64,000 bases of DNA from Gemmatimonadota bacterium. GTDB taxonomy: Bacteria; Latescibacterota; UBA2968; UBA8231. Positions 25,227 through 34,386 of this stretch are shown here, in pieces. The notes beneath the pieces were generated by a model. The model worked only from the letters and a program-made list of their open reading frames with translations. It searched no databases and was not told where the DNA came from. The stretch's first letter is position 1. Every line of letters begins with the position of its first letter. A program made the position numbers and the translations under genes. The stretch lies in NCBI GenBank assembly GCA_009840005.1, contig VXOR01000103.1, positions 2,727-66,726 on the forward strand. The letters are read 5' to 3'.

Positions 25227-26429
25227 ATGTCCCGCATATCCAGTTTTATAATTGCCGGCGTCATACTCATAGCTTCCGTTGCATTAGCTGCTTTTTTGAT
25301 TTCACTAGCACCCGAACCGACCCGCACCGAACAGCCTCCCCAGGTGCCGTTCGTGCAGACTAGCCTAGTTACAGACGGTACTGGCCCCATACCGGTATTT
25401 GGCTCCGGTACCGTGAGGCCCAGCGCGGAGATCGATATCGTTCCGCAAGTGGGTGGCAAAATCGCCTGGGTGGATCCGGGATTTCAAAGCGGAGGACGAA
25501 TAGCGGCGGGCCAAACGATCTTCCGCATCGAAGAAGTCGATTATCAATACCGCGTGCAGGAAGCAGAGGCCAATCTCGCGGCCAGCCGAGTGGCTTTACT
25601 CAAAGAGCAGGAACAGGCATCCATTGCCCGCACACAATACGAACTTTACTCAGGGCGACGAGAGCTAGCCACGGCGAATACGCTCGCGCTCAGGGAGCCC
25701 CAGTTGAACGCGGCGCGGGCCGCATTTGACCGCGACGAGGCTAGGCTCGCCGATGCGAATCTCGCCCTCTCCAGAACCAAGGTAACGGCTCCTTTTGCTG
25801 GTTTTGTGCAGGAAGAATCCGTGGAGGTGGGACAAATCGTGGCGGCCGGCCAGCCTGTCGCACGGATTTTCGCCACGGATGCCGTGGAAGTAATCGTGCC
25901 CCTGTCCGATTCAGATGCGGCTTTGATCCCGGGGCTGTGGTCTCTTGCGGCGGGTGACGGGAATCGGACCGTGGCTGTGCGCGTAGTCGCTCGCTACGGC
26001 GACGGCACCTATGCTTGGGATGGCTATGTGGACCGTGGCGAGGCATCCCTCGACAAGCAAACGCGCACCATCGACGTGATCGTGCGCGTACCAGACCCAA
26101 TTCATGCAGGCAGCCCGCTAGACGGAACAGTGCCCCTTGACGGCAGTCCCCCGCTCTTAGTTGGCGAATTCGTCGAGGTGGAAATAGAGGGTCTTGAATT
26201 GGCTGGCTACTACCAAGTGCCACGCGCGGCGCTGCAATCCGGCAACGAGGTTTGGATCGTAAACGATGACGGCGTGGTTGGTATCGTTCCGGTACAGGTA
26301 CTACAACGCATCAACGACGAGGTCTATGTGATCGGTGCTCTCGCAAGCGGCCAAGCCGTCATCACCGGTGGAATCCAGTTTGCCACCGAAGGCATGCGTG
26401 TCCTAACGGGAATTGACCCGACACCATGA
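25227..26429 (+). CDS. RND efflux periplasmic adaptor subunit
   Basis: Membrane-fusion protein of 400 residues linking the inner-membrane pump to the outer-membrane channel. An N-terminal membrane anchor (SSFIIAGVILIASVALAAFLI) is followed by the biotinyl-lipoyl halves (GSGTVRPSAEIDIVPQVGGKI and LSRTKVTAPFAGFVQEESVEVGQIV) around an alpha-hairpin coiled coil, then a beta-barrel and membrane-proximal domain. It starts 6 bp after the channel gene and its TGA overlaps the ATG of the permease gene, so the operon is tightly coupled. Confidence 0.92.
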   Translation: MSRISSFIIAGVILIASVALAAFLISLAPEPTRTEQPPQVPFVQTSLVTDGTGPIPVFGSGTVRPSAEIDIVPQVGGKIAWVDPGFQSGGRIAAGQTIFRIEEVDYQYRVQEAEANLAASRVALLKEQEQASIARTQYELYSGRRELATANTLALREPQLNAARAAFDRDEARLADANLALSRTKVTAPFAGFVQEESVEVGQIVAAGQPVARIFATDAVEVIVPLSDSDAALIPGLWSLAAGDGNRTVAVRVVARYGDGTYAWDGYVDRGEASLDKQTRTIDVIVRVPDPIHAGSPLDGTVPLDGSPPLLVGEFVEVEIEGLELAGYYQVPRAALQSGNEVWIVNDDGVVGIVPVQVLQRINDEVYVIGALASGQAVITGGIQFATEGMRVLTGIDPTP

Positions 26430-29400
26430 GTCCTGACAACGGCAATCACAAGGAACCTTCCGGCCCGATCGCCTACATGGTCGGCAACAGCATTGCCGCC
26501 AATCTGTTGATGTGGGCTATCATCGCCGCCGGGCTGGTGTCGCTGACCGGCCTAGAGCGGGAAGCATGGCCGACGGTCCCTTTCTATCATATCGAAGTCT
26601 CGATGGCCTATCCCGGTGCCACACCAGAGGAGGTGGAGGAGTCGATCGTCGTCAAGATCGAGGACCAAGTCAGCGGGTTGGATGATGTAAAGACGGTCAA
26701 GTCCGTAGCGGCCCCGGGTATGGCATCCGTGCGGATTCAGATGGATTCCGGTACGGACATGGCGCAGGCGTTGGACGATATCGAGTCTGCCGTCAATCGC
26801 ATACAGTCTTTCCCAGCCAGAGCCGAACGTCCCCAATTCTGGGAGATGACCAACCGCCAGAGCATGATGCGGCTCATTGTTTATGGCGATGTACCTGAGC
26901 GCTCGCTGAAGGAATTGGCGTACCAGATCGAGGATGAACTCACGACGCTTCCCTCCGTGTCCCAGGTCGAGGTCAGTGGTGTGCGGAAATACGAAATCTC
27001 TATCGAGGTGCCGCTTCATCGGCTGAGATCCCTTGGACTTTCACTCACCGACATCGCCAACACGATTCGTCGCAGTTCCCTAGACTTGTCTGCCGGCAGT
27101 ATCGATACCCGAGAATCCCAAGTGAGGGTTCGCACCCTCGGCCAGAACTACGACCAACAGGATTTCGAAGAGATCGTCCTTCTCACAGGCACTGACGGCA
27201 CGGTTTTGCGCGTCGGCGATATCGCCGAGGTTCGCGACGGTTTTCAGGAAACTGACCTGATTGTCCGGCATCAGAACCATCCCGCTGTATTCGTGGAGGT
27301 CTATCGGGCTGATGGCGAACATGTGATGGATGTCGCCACGACCGTCCGAGAGCACCTAGCGAACGAGGTGATCCCGGCTCTACCAGACGGTGTGGGCATC
27401 ACCATGTGGAATGACGAATCCCAAGACTATGAGGAACGCGCCGCTATTCTCCTCAAGAACGGTATTCTGGGTCTGTTGCTGGTGTTGATCGCACTCAGCC
27501 TGTTTCTCGAAATTCGGCTGGCCCTGTGGGTCGCCGTCGGCCTCGCCGTTTCGGGTATCGGCACCCTAGCAGTCATGCTGGTACTCGACGTCGCGATCAA
27601 CGCCCAAAGCCTGTTCTCTTTTGTCCTCGCCATAGGTATCATCGTCGACGATGCCATCGTCGTAGCCGAGCACATCCAATACGAACGCAAGCGGGGAACA
27701 CCCGGGGTCGTGGCTGCCATCCGCGGCGCACGGCGGATAAAAGTGCCGTTGACATTCGCAGTCCTCACTTCGGTGGTAGCGTTCGTCCCACTACTATTCA
27801 TCCCCGGTGGCATCGGTGAGACATGGCGGGCACTGCCGATCATTATGATCGCCATCCTGCTGATTTCTCTGGTCGAATCGCTGCTGGTATTGCCCAACCA
27901 CCTGTCCCATTTGCACGGCCCAGAATGGGCACCGACAAATGCTTTCGATCGGTTCTTTGCACGGGTCCAGGGTCGTGTGGATGTGCTGCTGAACAGGTTC
28001 GTGCAAGGTCCCCTAAATCGGGCGCTGCGGTTCGCGACGGACCAACCCGTGGTAACGCTGGCGGGGGCGATAGGAATGCTCGTACTTAGTATATCTCTAA
28101 TTCCGGCGGGTATCGTCCCTACCACATTGGCCGCTGACGTCGAGGGGGATTACGCAACGGTCACTCTGGAGATGCCCGATGGGGCGACCGCGCCGCGGAC
28201 GTACGAGGTGGCGAAAGAACTGGAGGCCGCAGGCCACCGGATTATCGAACGATTTTCGCGCGACCGGCCCGCGGATGCGCCTCCGCTGCTGACCGGTGTA
28301 ACCGTGATAGTCGGACAGCGGCCAAGAGTCCAGGGCGGGGGACTTAATCCAAAGCCAACCCTCAATCCGGAAGCCAATGTCGCCACCATCGAATTCAAGC
28401 TCCTAGGCGCGCAGCAAAGACAGATCTCCACCGTAGATTTCGTGCAAGCGTGGCGAGAGGAAGTGGGTGTGCTGCCCTACGTGCGCGGCATCACCTTCAG
28501 CGGCGAGGTCATCGACTTGGGCAACCCTATCGAGGCCGTGCTGTCGCATCCAGATCCGGAGCGCCTCGTCCAGATCACAGACTCCGTGGTCGATGGTCTC
28601 CGTGGGATAGGAGGCGTTTACGACGTGCGCTCGGATCACACCCCGGGCATCCCAGAAGTTCAGCTTGAACTGCGGCCGGAAGCGCGGACCCTCGGTCTCA
28701 CGCTTGAAGCGTTGGCCGGGCAAGCGCGTGCCGCGTTTTTCGGCGCAGAGGCCGTCCGGGTGCAGCGCGGCCGGGAAGAGGTCCGGGTTTACGTGCGCCT
28801 GCCCGCGGATGAGCGGAATTCCATCACCGATGTCGAAGGGTACCTACTCCGTACGCCGAGCGGGGCTGAGGTCCCGGTTATGAGTGTGGCCTCGCTTAAC
28901 TCGGGCCTGTCGCCGCCGGCCATTCCCCGGAAGGATGGTCAGCGCGTCGTCACGGTTACTGCGGACGTGGACCCTGCGGTTGTTTCCGGCGACGAAGCCA
29001 ACAACATTCTAGAAAATTCGATCCTCGCCGACTTGACCGCCGTACACCCGGACCTGACGTACACGTTTGGCGGTGAACAACAACAGCAACTCGAATCCTT
29101 GGATGCGCTGTATCGCGGGTTTGCGATTGCCCTGATCATGATTTTCGTGCTGCTCGCCATCCCCCTCCGCTCCTATACCAAACCGTTCATCATCATGGCC
29201 GTCATCCCGTTCGGGTTCATCGGCGTGATCCTCGGTCACTGGGGCCTCGGAGTAGCCCTGAGCGCCGTATCTTTTATGGGTATCTTCGGCCTAAGCGGCG
29301 TGGTTGTGAACGATTCCCTCGTTATGATCGATTTCATCGATCAGAAACTCAGGGAAGGCACTCCGGTGCGCACTGCGATCATAGAGGGCGCTAAGGGTCG

Positions 29401-29653
29401 TTTTCATCCTATTATGCTCACTTCCCTTACGACTTTCCTCGGCTTCACACCTCTCATTCTAGAACGCGCCATTCAGGCTCAGTTCCTGATCCCCTTTGCC
29501 GCATCGCTCGGTTGCGGCATTCTCTTTACGACGGCCATACTCATGATGGTCGTTCCCGCCCTTTATATCATCCATCTACGTCTGATTGCTGCGTGCGGCA
29601 GGTCTGGCGTCCGCACCGCGTCGCAGATGCATATGCAGGGAGGCCAAGGTTGA
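26426..29653 (+). CDS. RND efflux transporter permease
   Basis: Inner-membrane proton-driven pump of 1075 residues, the normal size for the AcrB/HAE-like family. Twelve membrane helices are expected; the first (NSIAANLLMWAIIAAGLVSL) and the clusters GILGLLLVLIALSLFLEIRL, FVLAIGIIVDDAIVVAEHI and GFAIALIMIFVLLAIPLRSY are clear. The IIVDDAIVVAE segment carries the paired aspartates of the proton relay. Two large periplasmic loops lie between. It overlaps the adaptor upstream and the GPP34-P450 gene downstream (TGATG), so the P450 appears to be a dedicated partner of this pump. Confidence 0.93.
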   Translation: MSPDNGNHKEPSGPIAYMVGNSIAANLLMWAIIAAGLVSLTGLEREAWPTVPFYHIEVSMAYPGATPEEVEESIVVKIEDQVSGLDDVKTVKSVAAPGMASVRIQMDSGTDMAQALDDIESAVNRIQSFPARAERPQFWEMTNRQSMMRLIVYGDVPERSLKELAYQIEDELTTLPSVSQVEVSGVRKYEISIEVPLHRLRSLGLSLTDIANTIRRSSLDLSAGSIDTRESQVRVRTLGQNYDQQDFEEIVLLTGTDGTVLRVGDIAEVRDGFQETDLIVRHQNHPAVFVEVYRADGEHVMDVATTVREHLANEVIPALPDGVGITMWNDESQDYEERAAILLKNGILGLLLVLIALSLFLEIRLALWVAVGLAVSGIGTLAVMLVLDVAINAQSLFSFVLAIGIIVDDAIVVAEHIQYERKRGTPGVVAAIRGARRIKVPLTFAVLTSVVAFVPLLFIPGGIGETWRALPIIMIAILLISLVESLLVLPNHLSHLHGPEWAPTNAFDRFFARVQGRVDVLLNRFVQGPLNRALRFATDQPVVTLAGAIGMLVLSISLIPAGIVPTTLAADVEGDYATVTLEMPDGATAPRTYEVAKELEAAGHRIIERFSRDRPADAPPLLTGVTVIVGQRPRVQGGGLNPKPTLNPEANVATIEFKLLGAQQRQISTVDFVQAWREEVGVLPYVRGITFSGEVIDLGNPIEAVLSHPDPERLVQITDSVVDGLRGIGGVYDVRSDHTPGIPEVQLELRPEARTLGLTLEALAGQARAAFFGAEAVRVQRGREEVRVYVRLPADERNSITDVEGYLLRTPSGAEVPVMSVASLNSGLSPPAIPRKDGQRVVTVTADVDPAVVSGDEANNILENSILADLTAVHPDLTYTFGGEQQQQLESLDALYRGFAIALIMIFVLLAIPLRSYTKPFIIMAVIPFGFIGVILGHWGLGVALSAVSFMGIFGLSGVVVNDSLVMIDFIDQKLREGTPVRTAIIEGAKGRFHPIMLTSLTTFLGFTPLILERAIQAQFLIPFAASLGCGILFTTAILMMVVPALYIIHLRLIAACGRSGVRTASQMHMQGGQG

Positions 29654-31671
29654 TGCCTGATACTACCAAGGGTTTGAACGCTCAAGCGCTCAGTTTGCTC
29701 GAAGAGCTCATCCTGATGCTCCTCAACGAGGAGAACGGCTACTTTCACCAAGTACCCGGCTGGGATCTGAACTGCGCTGTCATCGGCGCAGTACTCGCGG
29801 AGCTTTCCCTCCTGTCGCGCATCGACACGGACATGGAATCCCTGTTCCTCGTGGACCAAAAAGAAACGGGCAACCCCGCTTTAGACCCCATTTTGCAAGA
29901 AATTGCCAGCGAACCTGTTCAACGGAACGCCCAGTACTGGATTGAACGGCTCGTCTCCCGTGCGGAGTCGGTCATTGATTTGACGCTAGATCGCTTAGTC
30001 AACCTGAATATCCTCGATCACCACGACGGCGGGTTCTATACGCTGGCTCGTACCCGCTGGCAGTCCAGCACCTCTATAGAAGATACGGCAGGTGAGTTTA
30101 TCAAGTTGCGTATCATGAGGTATATCTTTACCGACGCGATACCCAGTCCGAGAGACATCATCATTATTTGCCTCGTTAATACCTGCGATGTCTTTCGCTT
30201 CATATTCCAACTTGATGACGAAGAAGAGGAGCGCATCGAATCCATCTGCCAGATGGATTTGATCGGTCGTTCCATAGCCACTGCGGTCAAACACCACCAG
30301 GCTGGCCCGCTGCTGCAACATTCCCGCCTGACCAAGCAAATTCCGACTGTCCCGCTACGTCAGTTGCTGCTCAATCCCCATGTGCGCGATGGCAATATTC
30401 CCGCACTATTCGCAGATCTTACGCAAGAGTATGGCCCGGTGTTCGAGATCCGTCCGCCATTCGCACAACCCCTGACCTTCCTCGCCGGACCACAGGTAAA
30501 TCGCTGGGCGCATCGACACGGGCGGATGTACCTGAGGGCCGGAGACTATTTTGCCGACTTCGAGAAAGTCTATGGGGCGCATGGCGTATTACCCTCCATG
30601 GATGGCACCGATCACTTCCGACTTCGCAAAGCTATGGGGCCAGCGTATTCACGCGGGAGACTGGCAGGGCAGGTGGACCAGGTCTTCCATCAGGCCCGTA
30701 ACTATATGGCAAACTGGACCGTTGGTGACTCATACGCTGCAAAGCGCATGTGCCGACGGATGATTAACGCGCAAATCTCGCCCCTCTCCGTCAGCGTTGA
30801 TTCGCAGGATATCATCGACGATCTAATGACCTACAAAGAGCGAGCACTCAACACCCACATCATAAAAATCCTGCCCAAATTCCTGCTGAATACGCCGGGC
30901 ATGAAACGCCGGGCAAAAGCCGTAGATACGTTGCTGGAACGGGTGCAGAGTGTCCATACCCCTGCCCAGCGGGCCGGTTGCCCGCGCAACCTTGCGGATG
31001 ACTGGCTAAGCCTGCACGCGAGCGATCCGCAATTGGTGCCGGAGTCGAATCTGCGTTTCGCTCTATCAGCCGCGCTGATTGCCAGCGTGTACCTTGGTGA
31101 TGCGCTTAGCTTCGCGGTTTACGCCATGGCGTCACAGCCGGCGCTTTACGAGAGAATCCGCCGTGAAGCCGATGCCCTGTTTGACAACGGCGACCCGGAT
31201 GGCGAGGCCTTCACCCCATCTGCTATAGACGTCACGCACCGCTTCCTCATGGAGTGCTTGCGCATGTACCCCATTGTCCCGATGTCTCTGCGAAACGTGA
31301 TGAATGCCTGTGTCGTCGAGGGCTACGAAATACCGGTGGGGACACGGGTCGCCATTGCCCAGACGGCTCCGCATTACATGGACGACGTCTTTCCAGAGCC
31401 TTTCTCATTCGATATTGACCGCTACCGGCCGCCACGCAATGAGCACCGCAGTCCCGGGTACGCGCCGTATGGGCTGGGGACGCACACCTGTCTCGGTTCC
31501 CGGTGGATGGAACTGCAACTGGCCGTCAACGTGCTGATGATCGCACATTACTTTACGCTTGAGGTGGCACCCGCCAACTACAAGCTCCGGTTCGATCCGC
31601 TGCCGTCGATGAAACCGAGCAAGAAGCTAAAGTTTCGCATCGCCGAGCAGCGGCGCGAACTACCCGTCTGA
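29653..31671 (+). CDS. GPP34 (GOLPH3-like) domain fused to cytochrome P450
   Basis: A 672-residue two-domain protein. Residues 12-220 resemble the GPP34/GOLPH3 lipid-binding fold (LSLLEELILMLLNEENGYFH, then CAVIGAVLAELSLLSRI and LVNLNILDHHDGGFYTLART). Residues 240-672 are a cytochrome P450: the ExxR motif is E534-C-L-R537, the haem loop is YGLGTHTCLG (606-615) with Cys613 as thiolate ligand, and the FDIDRYRPP meander precedes it. The I-helix lacks the usual acid-threonine pair (LIASVYLGDALSF), which is unusual for oxygen activation. The ATG overlaps the permease stop. A pump-linked, membrane-recruited P450 acting on lipids or an exported metabolite is my inference. Confidence 0.86.
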   Translation: MPDTTKGLNAQALSLLEELILMLLNEENGYFHQVPGWDLNCAVIGAVLAELSLLSRIDTDMESLFLVDQKETGNPALDPILQEIASEPVQRNAQYWIERLVSRAESVIDLTLDRLVNLNILDHHDGGFYTLARTRWQSSTSIEDTAGEFIKLRIMRYIFTDAIPSPRDIIIICLVNTCDVFRFIFQLDDEEEERIESICQMDLIGRSIATAVKHHQAGPLLQHSRLTKQIPTVPLRQLLLNPHVRDGNIPALFADLTQEYGPVFEIRPPFAQPLTFLAGPQVNRWAHRHGRMYLRAGDYFADFEKVYGAHGVLPSMDGTDHFRLRKAMGPAYSRGRLAGQVDQVFHQARNYMANWTVGDSYAAKRMCRRMINAQISPLSVSVDSQDIIDDLMTYKERALNTHIIKILPKFLLNTPGMKRRAKAVDTLLERVQSVHTPAQRAGCPRNLADDWLSLHASDPQLVPESNLRFALSAALIASVYLGDALSFAVYAMASQPALYERIRREADALFDNGDPDGEAFTPSAIDVTHRFLMECLRMYPIVPMSLRNVMNACVVEGYEIPVGTRVAIAQTAPHYMDDVFPEPFSFDIDRYRPPRNEHRSPGYAPYGLGTHTCLGSRWMELQLAVNVLMIAHYFTLEVAPANYKLRFDPLPSMKPSKKLKFRIAEQRRELPV

Positions 31672-31937
31672 CGCACCGTCGTCAACATTCTGCCCGGCAC
31701 CCTCCTGAACCGCCAACCGTACATGATGCGCCCGTAGTAATCGAACAAGCGCCTTGCTGCGGGATCGTCGATGTTGCTTCGGCCTCTTGTCCTGCGCCTA
31801 GTCGGCGATCGAGTCCCTACTTCCCGTCGCAATCGTCAGATCGGGATAGAACTGCCGACAATAGCGGCGATATTTCCCTATAGGTCCGCCCGCCCGGCAC
31901 AACTTGGGGGGAGTTTGATACCCCTTCCGTTCCCAGA
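31672..31937. other. Intergenic region without recognisable gene
   Basis: These 266 bp separate the 3' ends of two convergent genes. Short open frames exist on both strands (for example a minus-strand frame containing DDPAARRLFDYYGRIMYGWRF), but none has a ribosome binding site or a recognisable family. It may hold gene debris; I see no hairpin with a T-tract. Confidence 0.4.
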
Positions 31938-33092
31938 TCACCACATCCTGCTCCCCGGAAACGCGTACGTCTCCAACGCCGCCTCATCCACCTCAACACC
32001 TAACCCCGGCCGATCCGTAACTTTGTAGTAGCCGTTTTCGGGTTCGTACGGCTCCTTGAGGATCCGGCTCTTCATCGCGTTGGCGTGATGGGCGTGCTCC
32101 ATAATCATGAAGTTCGGACACGACGCCGACCACTCGACGGTCGCTGCCACCGACAGGATCCCACCCCCTCCGACATGCGGCGCGACCGGAATGTTGTAGG
32201 TGTCGGCCAGCGTCGCAATCCGGTGCCCTTCGGTAATCCCCGTCCGCGCGATGTCGTGCATCAAAATGTCGTACGCCCGGCGCTCGAATTGCTCGCGCAT
32301 TTCGTAGCGAGTGCGCGTCCACTCCCCTATCGCCACCGCCATATCCAACGCCCGAGTTATCTCAGCCTGACCCGGAATATCGTCCGGTATGATCGGCGCC
32401 TCCAGCCAAGTAAAACTTAGCTTCTCCAGTTCGCGCCCCAGCATTATCGAGCTTGCGACCGTCTGCCGCATGTGCGTATCGACCATCAGCATGATGCCCG
32501 GCCCGACGCGCTGCCGCACGGCGCGGCAAATCTCCGCAACGCTCTCTACATCCAACAGCAAATGCAACTTCAACGCCTGGTACCCTAAGCCCACATGTTC
32601 CTCAGCCGCATCCGCAACCTTCACTGGGTCCGTGCCACCGATTCCTGCATAGAGCAATATCTCCTCTCGATACCGCCCACCCGCAATTTTGTGTACCGGC
32701 TTCCCGATGGCCTTTCCCACGATATCCCACAAGGCGATGTCCGTCCCTGCGAGAGCGTCGATATAGAACCCCGTCAGATGTCCGCGCTCTCGCATCGCAT
32801 CGTAGTTGCACGTCCAAATCGCCTCGATGTCGAACGGGTCGCGCCCCATCACCAACGGCCGCACCAATTCGCGCACTATCGTCGCCGTGGTGTTCGGCGA
32901 CACCGGCGACTGCGCCTCGCCCCACCCGACGATCCCGTTGTCCGTCTCAATCCTGACAACGGTGGTTTCGTGATGGGGCGAGTAGATCGTTATGGACCTC
33001 GAATGGTCCACGCGATAATCGCCGCCCGCTCGCGACGCCTCTTCCGACTTACCGATCCGCAACGGGAATGCTCTAATGTCAGCTATCTTCAT
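31938..33092 (-). CDS. Mandelate racemase/muconate lactonizing enzyme family protein
   Basis: Enolase-superfamily dehydratase or racemase of 384 residues. An N-terminal capping domain (VVRIETDNGIVGWGEAQSP) precedes the barrel. Likely metal ligands are D205 (VDTHMRQ), E231 (WLEAPI) and E257 (AIGEWTR), with K175-x-H177 in ALKLHLLLD on one face and H306 in VAPHVGGGG on the other, paired with D280. The K-x-H variant differs from the usual K-x-K and is found in several acid-sugar dehydratases. An acid sugar is the most probable substrate. SurE lies upstream on the same strand. Confidence 0.87.
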   Translation of the reverse strand: MKIADIRAFPLRIGKSEEASRAGGDYRVDHSRSITIYSPHHETTVVRIETDNGIVGWGEAQSPVSPNTTATIVRELVRPLVMGRDPFDIEAIWTCNYDAMRERGHLTGFYIDALAGTDIALWDIVGKAIGKPVHKIAGGRYREEILLYAGIGGTDPVKVADAAEEHVGLGYQALKLHLLLDVESVAEICRAVRQRVGPGIMLMVDTHMRQTVASSIMLGRELEKLSFTWLEAPIIPDDIPGQAEITRALDMAVAIGEWTRTRYEMREQFERRAYDILMHDIARTGITEGHRIATLADTYNIPVAPHVGGGGILSVAATVEWSASCPNFMIMEHAHHANAMKSRILKEPYEPENGYYKVTDRPGLGVEVDEAALETYAFPGSRMW

Positions 33093-33134
33093 CTATCTGC
33101 TCCGTCGTATTTTGTCGATTAAAGTACAACCTAT

Positions 33135-33818
33135 TCAAAGGGCGATTTTCGACAGCGAAATATGACCATTGAAACAGTAGTCTACGTCACTGCCGGGTTG
33201 CCGCCAGCGCTCTTGATAGATTCCGGTGTATAGAAAGCCGTCGCTGGTCTGCGAGAATGTGGTTTTGTGGGGGCTCGTGTCCACCGGAGCGTGTTTCGTT
33301 TCCAAGCACGTCCGGTCGTGTTCGGGATGAGGCAGATTCACGTTCAGAAAATATCCAGCGTCCAGCGTCCCGTTCAGCACGTCGTCCAAAACCGGCCGCA
33401 GCCGTTCGGCGGCCAGCGGCCAATCGACCGACCGGCCCTTTACAGTATAGTGGGACAGAGCGACGGCCTTACAACCGTGAATAGCAGCCTCTCTGGCGGC
33501 GGCTACCGTGCCGGATTCGTACACATCCACCCCAAGATTGCCTCCGTGATTGATCCCGGAGAGCACCCAGTCCCCGTCGGACGCTAGGCAGTTGAGCGCC
33601 AGACGGGAACAGTCGGCTGGCGTGCCCCATATCCTGTAGCGTTCTTCCGCCAGTTTATCCACGCGAATGGGCCTGTCGGTTGTCAACTGATGTCCAATGC
33701 CGGACTGAGGCTCGGCCGGCGCAACAACGACTACCTCGCCCCATCGCGATGCTAGACGGGCTAGGGTCTGTAGGCCCTCTGCTTCGATGCCGTCGTCGTT
33801 GGTGATGATTAGTTTCAC
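33135..33818 (-). CDS. surE: 5'/3'-nucleotidase SurE
   Basis: Metal-dependent nucleoside-monophosphate phosphatase of 227 residues, slightly shorter than typical SurE. The signature IITNDDGIEAEGL at the start gives the metal-binding N7-D8-D9, followed by VVVVAPAEPQSGIGH with the catalytic serine region, and VLSGINHGGNLGVDVYESGTVAAAREA, the second family signature. It lies 42 bp upstream of the enolase-superfamily gene on the same strand, so they may be cotranscribed, although a metabolic link is not evident. Confidence 0.93.
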   Translation of the reverse strand: MKLIITNDDGIEAEGLQTLARLASRWGEVVVVAPAEPQSGIGHQLTTDRPIRVDKLAEERYRIWGTPADCSRLALNCLASDGDWVLSGINHGGNLGVDVYESGTVAAAREAAIHGCKAVALSHYTVKGRSVDWPLAAERLRPVLDDVLNGTLDAGYFLNVNLPHPEHDRTCLETKHAPVDTSPHKTTFSQTSDGFLYTGIYQERWRQPGSDVDYCFNGHISLSKIAL

Positions 33819-33849
33819 TGTGGTTTATTTACTCTTCTGATGGATTGAA

Positions 33850-33910
33850 CTCAGTGAAAAAGTCAAAAATTTCACTTAAACAGGTGTTTTCAGCAAACAG
33901 TGAAAATCCT
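33850..33910. promoter_or_regulatory. Repeated GTGAAAA boxes, possible operator
   Basis: Three copies of GTGAAAA occur at about 33854, 33899 and 33917 and the first pairs with TTTCAC to form GTGAAA-N10-TTTCAC. The cluster is AT-rich and lies between divergent surE and the HigA-like gene. An operator bound by the HigA-like repressor is possible. Confidence 0.3.
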
Positions 33911-34020
33911 GATTCGAGTGAAAACTATCAATCGCCAGCACTACCGCCGGGGGCCGGACAAGTTACATTCTATGAACGATTGTCCGCTTTCGACACAACT
34001 TCCGACACAACGATCTCCAG

Positions 34021-34305
34021 ATGAAAAATCCACCCCATCCGGGACTGTCCATCCGTCGCGATTGCTTAGAGCCGTTGGGACTCAGCGTGACGGAAGCGGC
34101 AAAAAAACTTGGAGTCAGCCGGAAGCAGCTATCCAATGTCGTAAATGGTCATTCGGGGATCTCGCCTCAGATGGCGATCCGCCTCGACAAGGCATTCGGC
34201 GGCGGAGCGAACACATGGTACCGACTGCAGGCGGCCTACGACTTAGCTCAAGCGATGGAACAGGCCGACCAAATCAAGGTCGAGCGGCTATCGGCGGTGA
34301 TGTAG
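34021..34305 (+). CDS. higA: HigA-family antitoxin (XRE helix-turn-helix), orphan
   Basis: A 94-residue DNA-binding antitoxin. [20 protein letters not shown] followed by [26 protein letters not shown] and [28 protein letters not shown] is the standard HigA/VapI pattern. The HigB toxin normally sits directly upstream, but the 200 bp there contain no HigB-like frame, so this copy is an orphan. It lies next to the methyltransferase-NurA-HerA cassette, on the opposite strand and converging with it. It could regulate nearby genes or be a leftover of a decayed pair. Confidence 0.85.
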   Translation: MKNPPHPGLSIRRDCLEPLGLSVTEAAKKLGVSRKQLSNVVNGHSGISPQMAIRLDKAFGGGANTWYRLQAAYDLAQAMEQADQIKVERLSAVM

Positions 34306-34386
34306 GCAGACGAGCGAGAAAACACACGCCCATCACTTCAGCTTTGAAGGATGGGCAACGTAGAGTCAGCATTGTCGATGTGGCTC

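Noticed and set aside
29512..29652. Longer start for the GPP34-P450 gene
   Set aside because: The extra 47 codons lie within the permease gene in another frame; the overlapping ATG at 29653 starts the recognisable domain.
31578..31832. Minus-strand frame with DDPAARRLFDYYGRIMYGWRF as a transposase remnant
   Set aside because: The sequence matches no transposase motif I can name, has no terminal repeats nearby and overlaps the end of the P450 gene.
33819..34020. Possible higB toxin gene upstream of the HigA-like gene
   Set aside because: No open frame of suitable length or with HigB-like sequence is present; only AT-rich repeats are seen.
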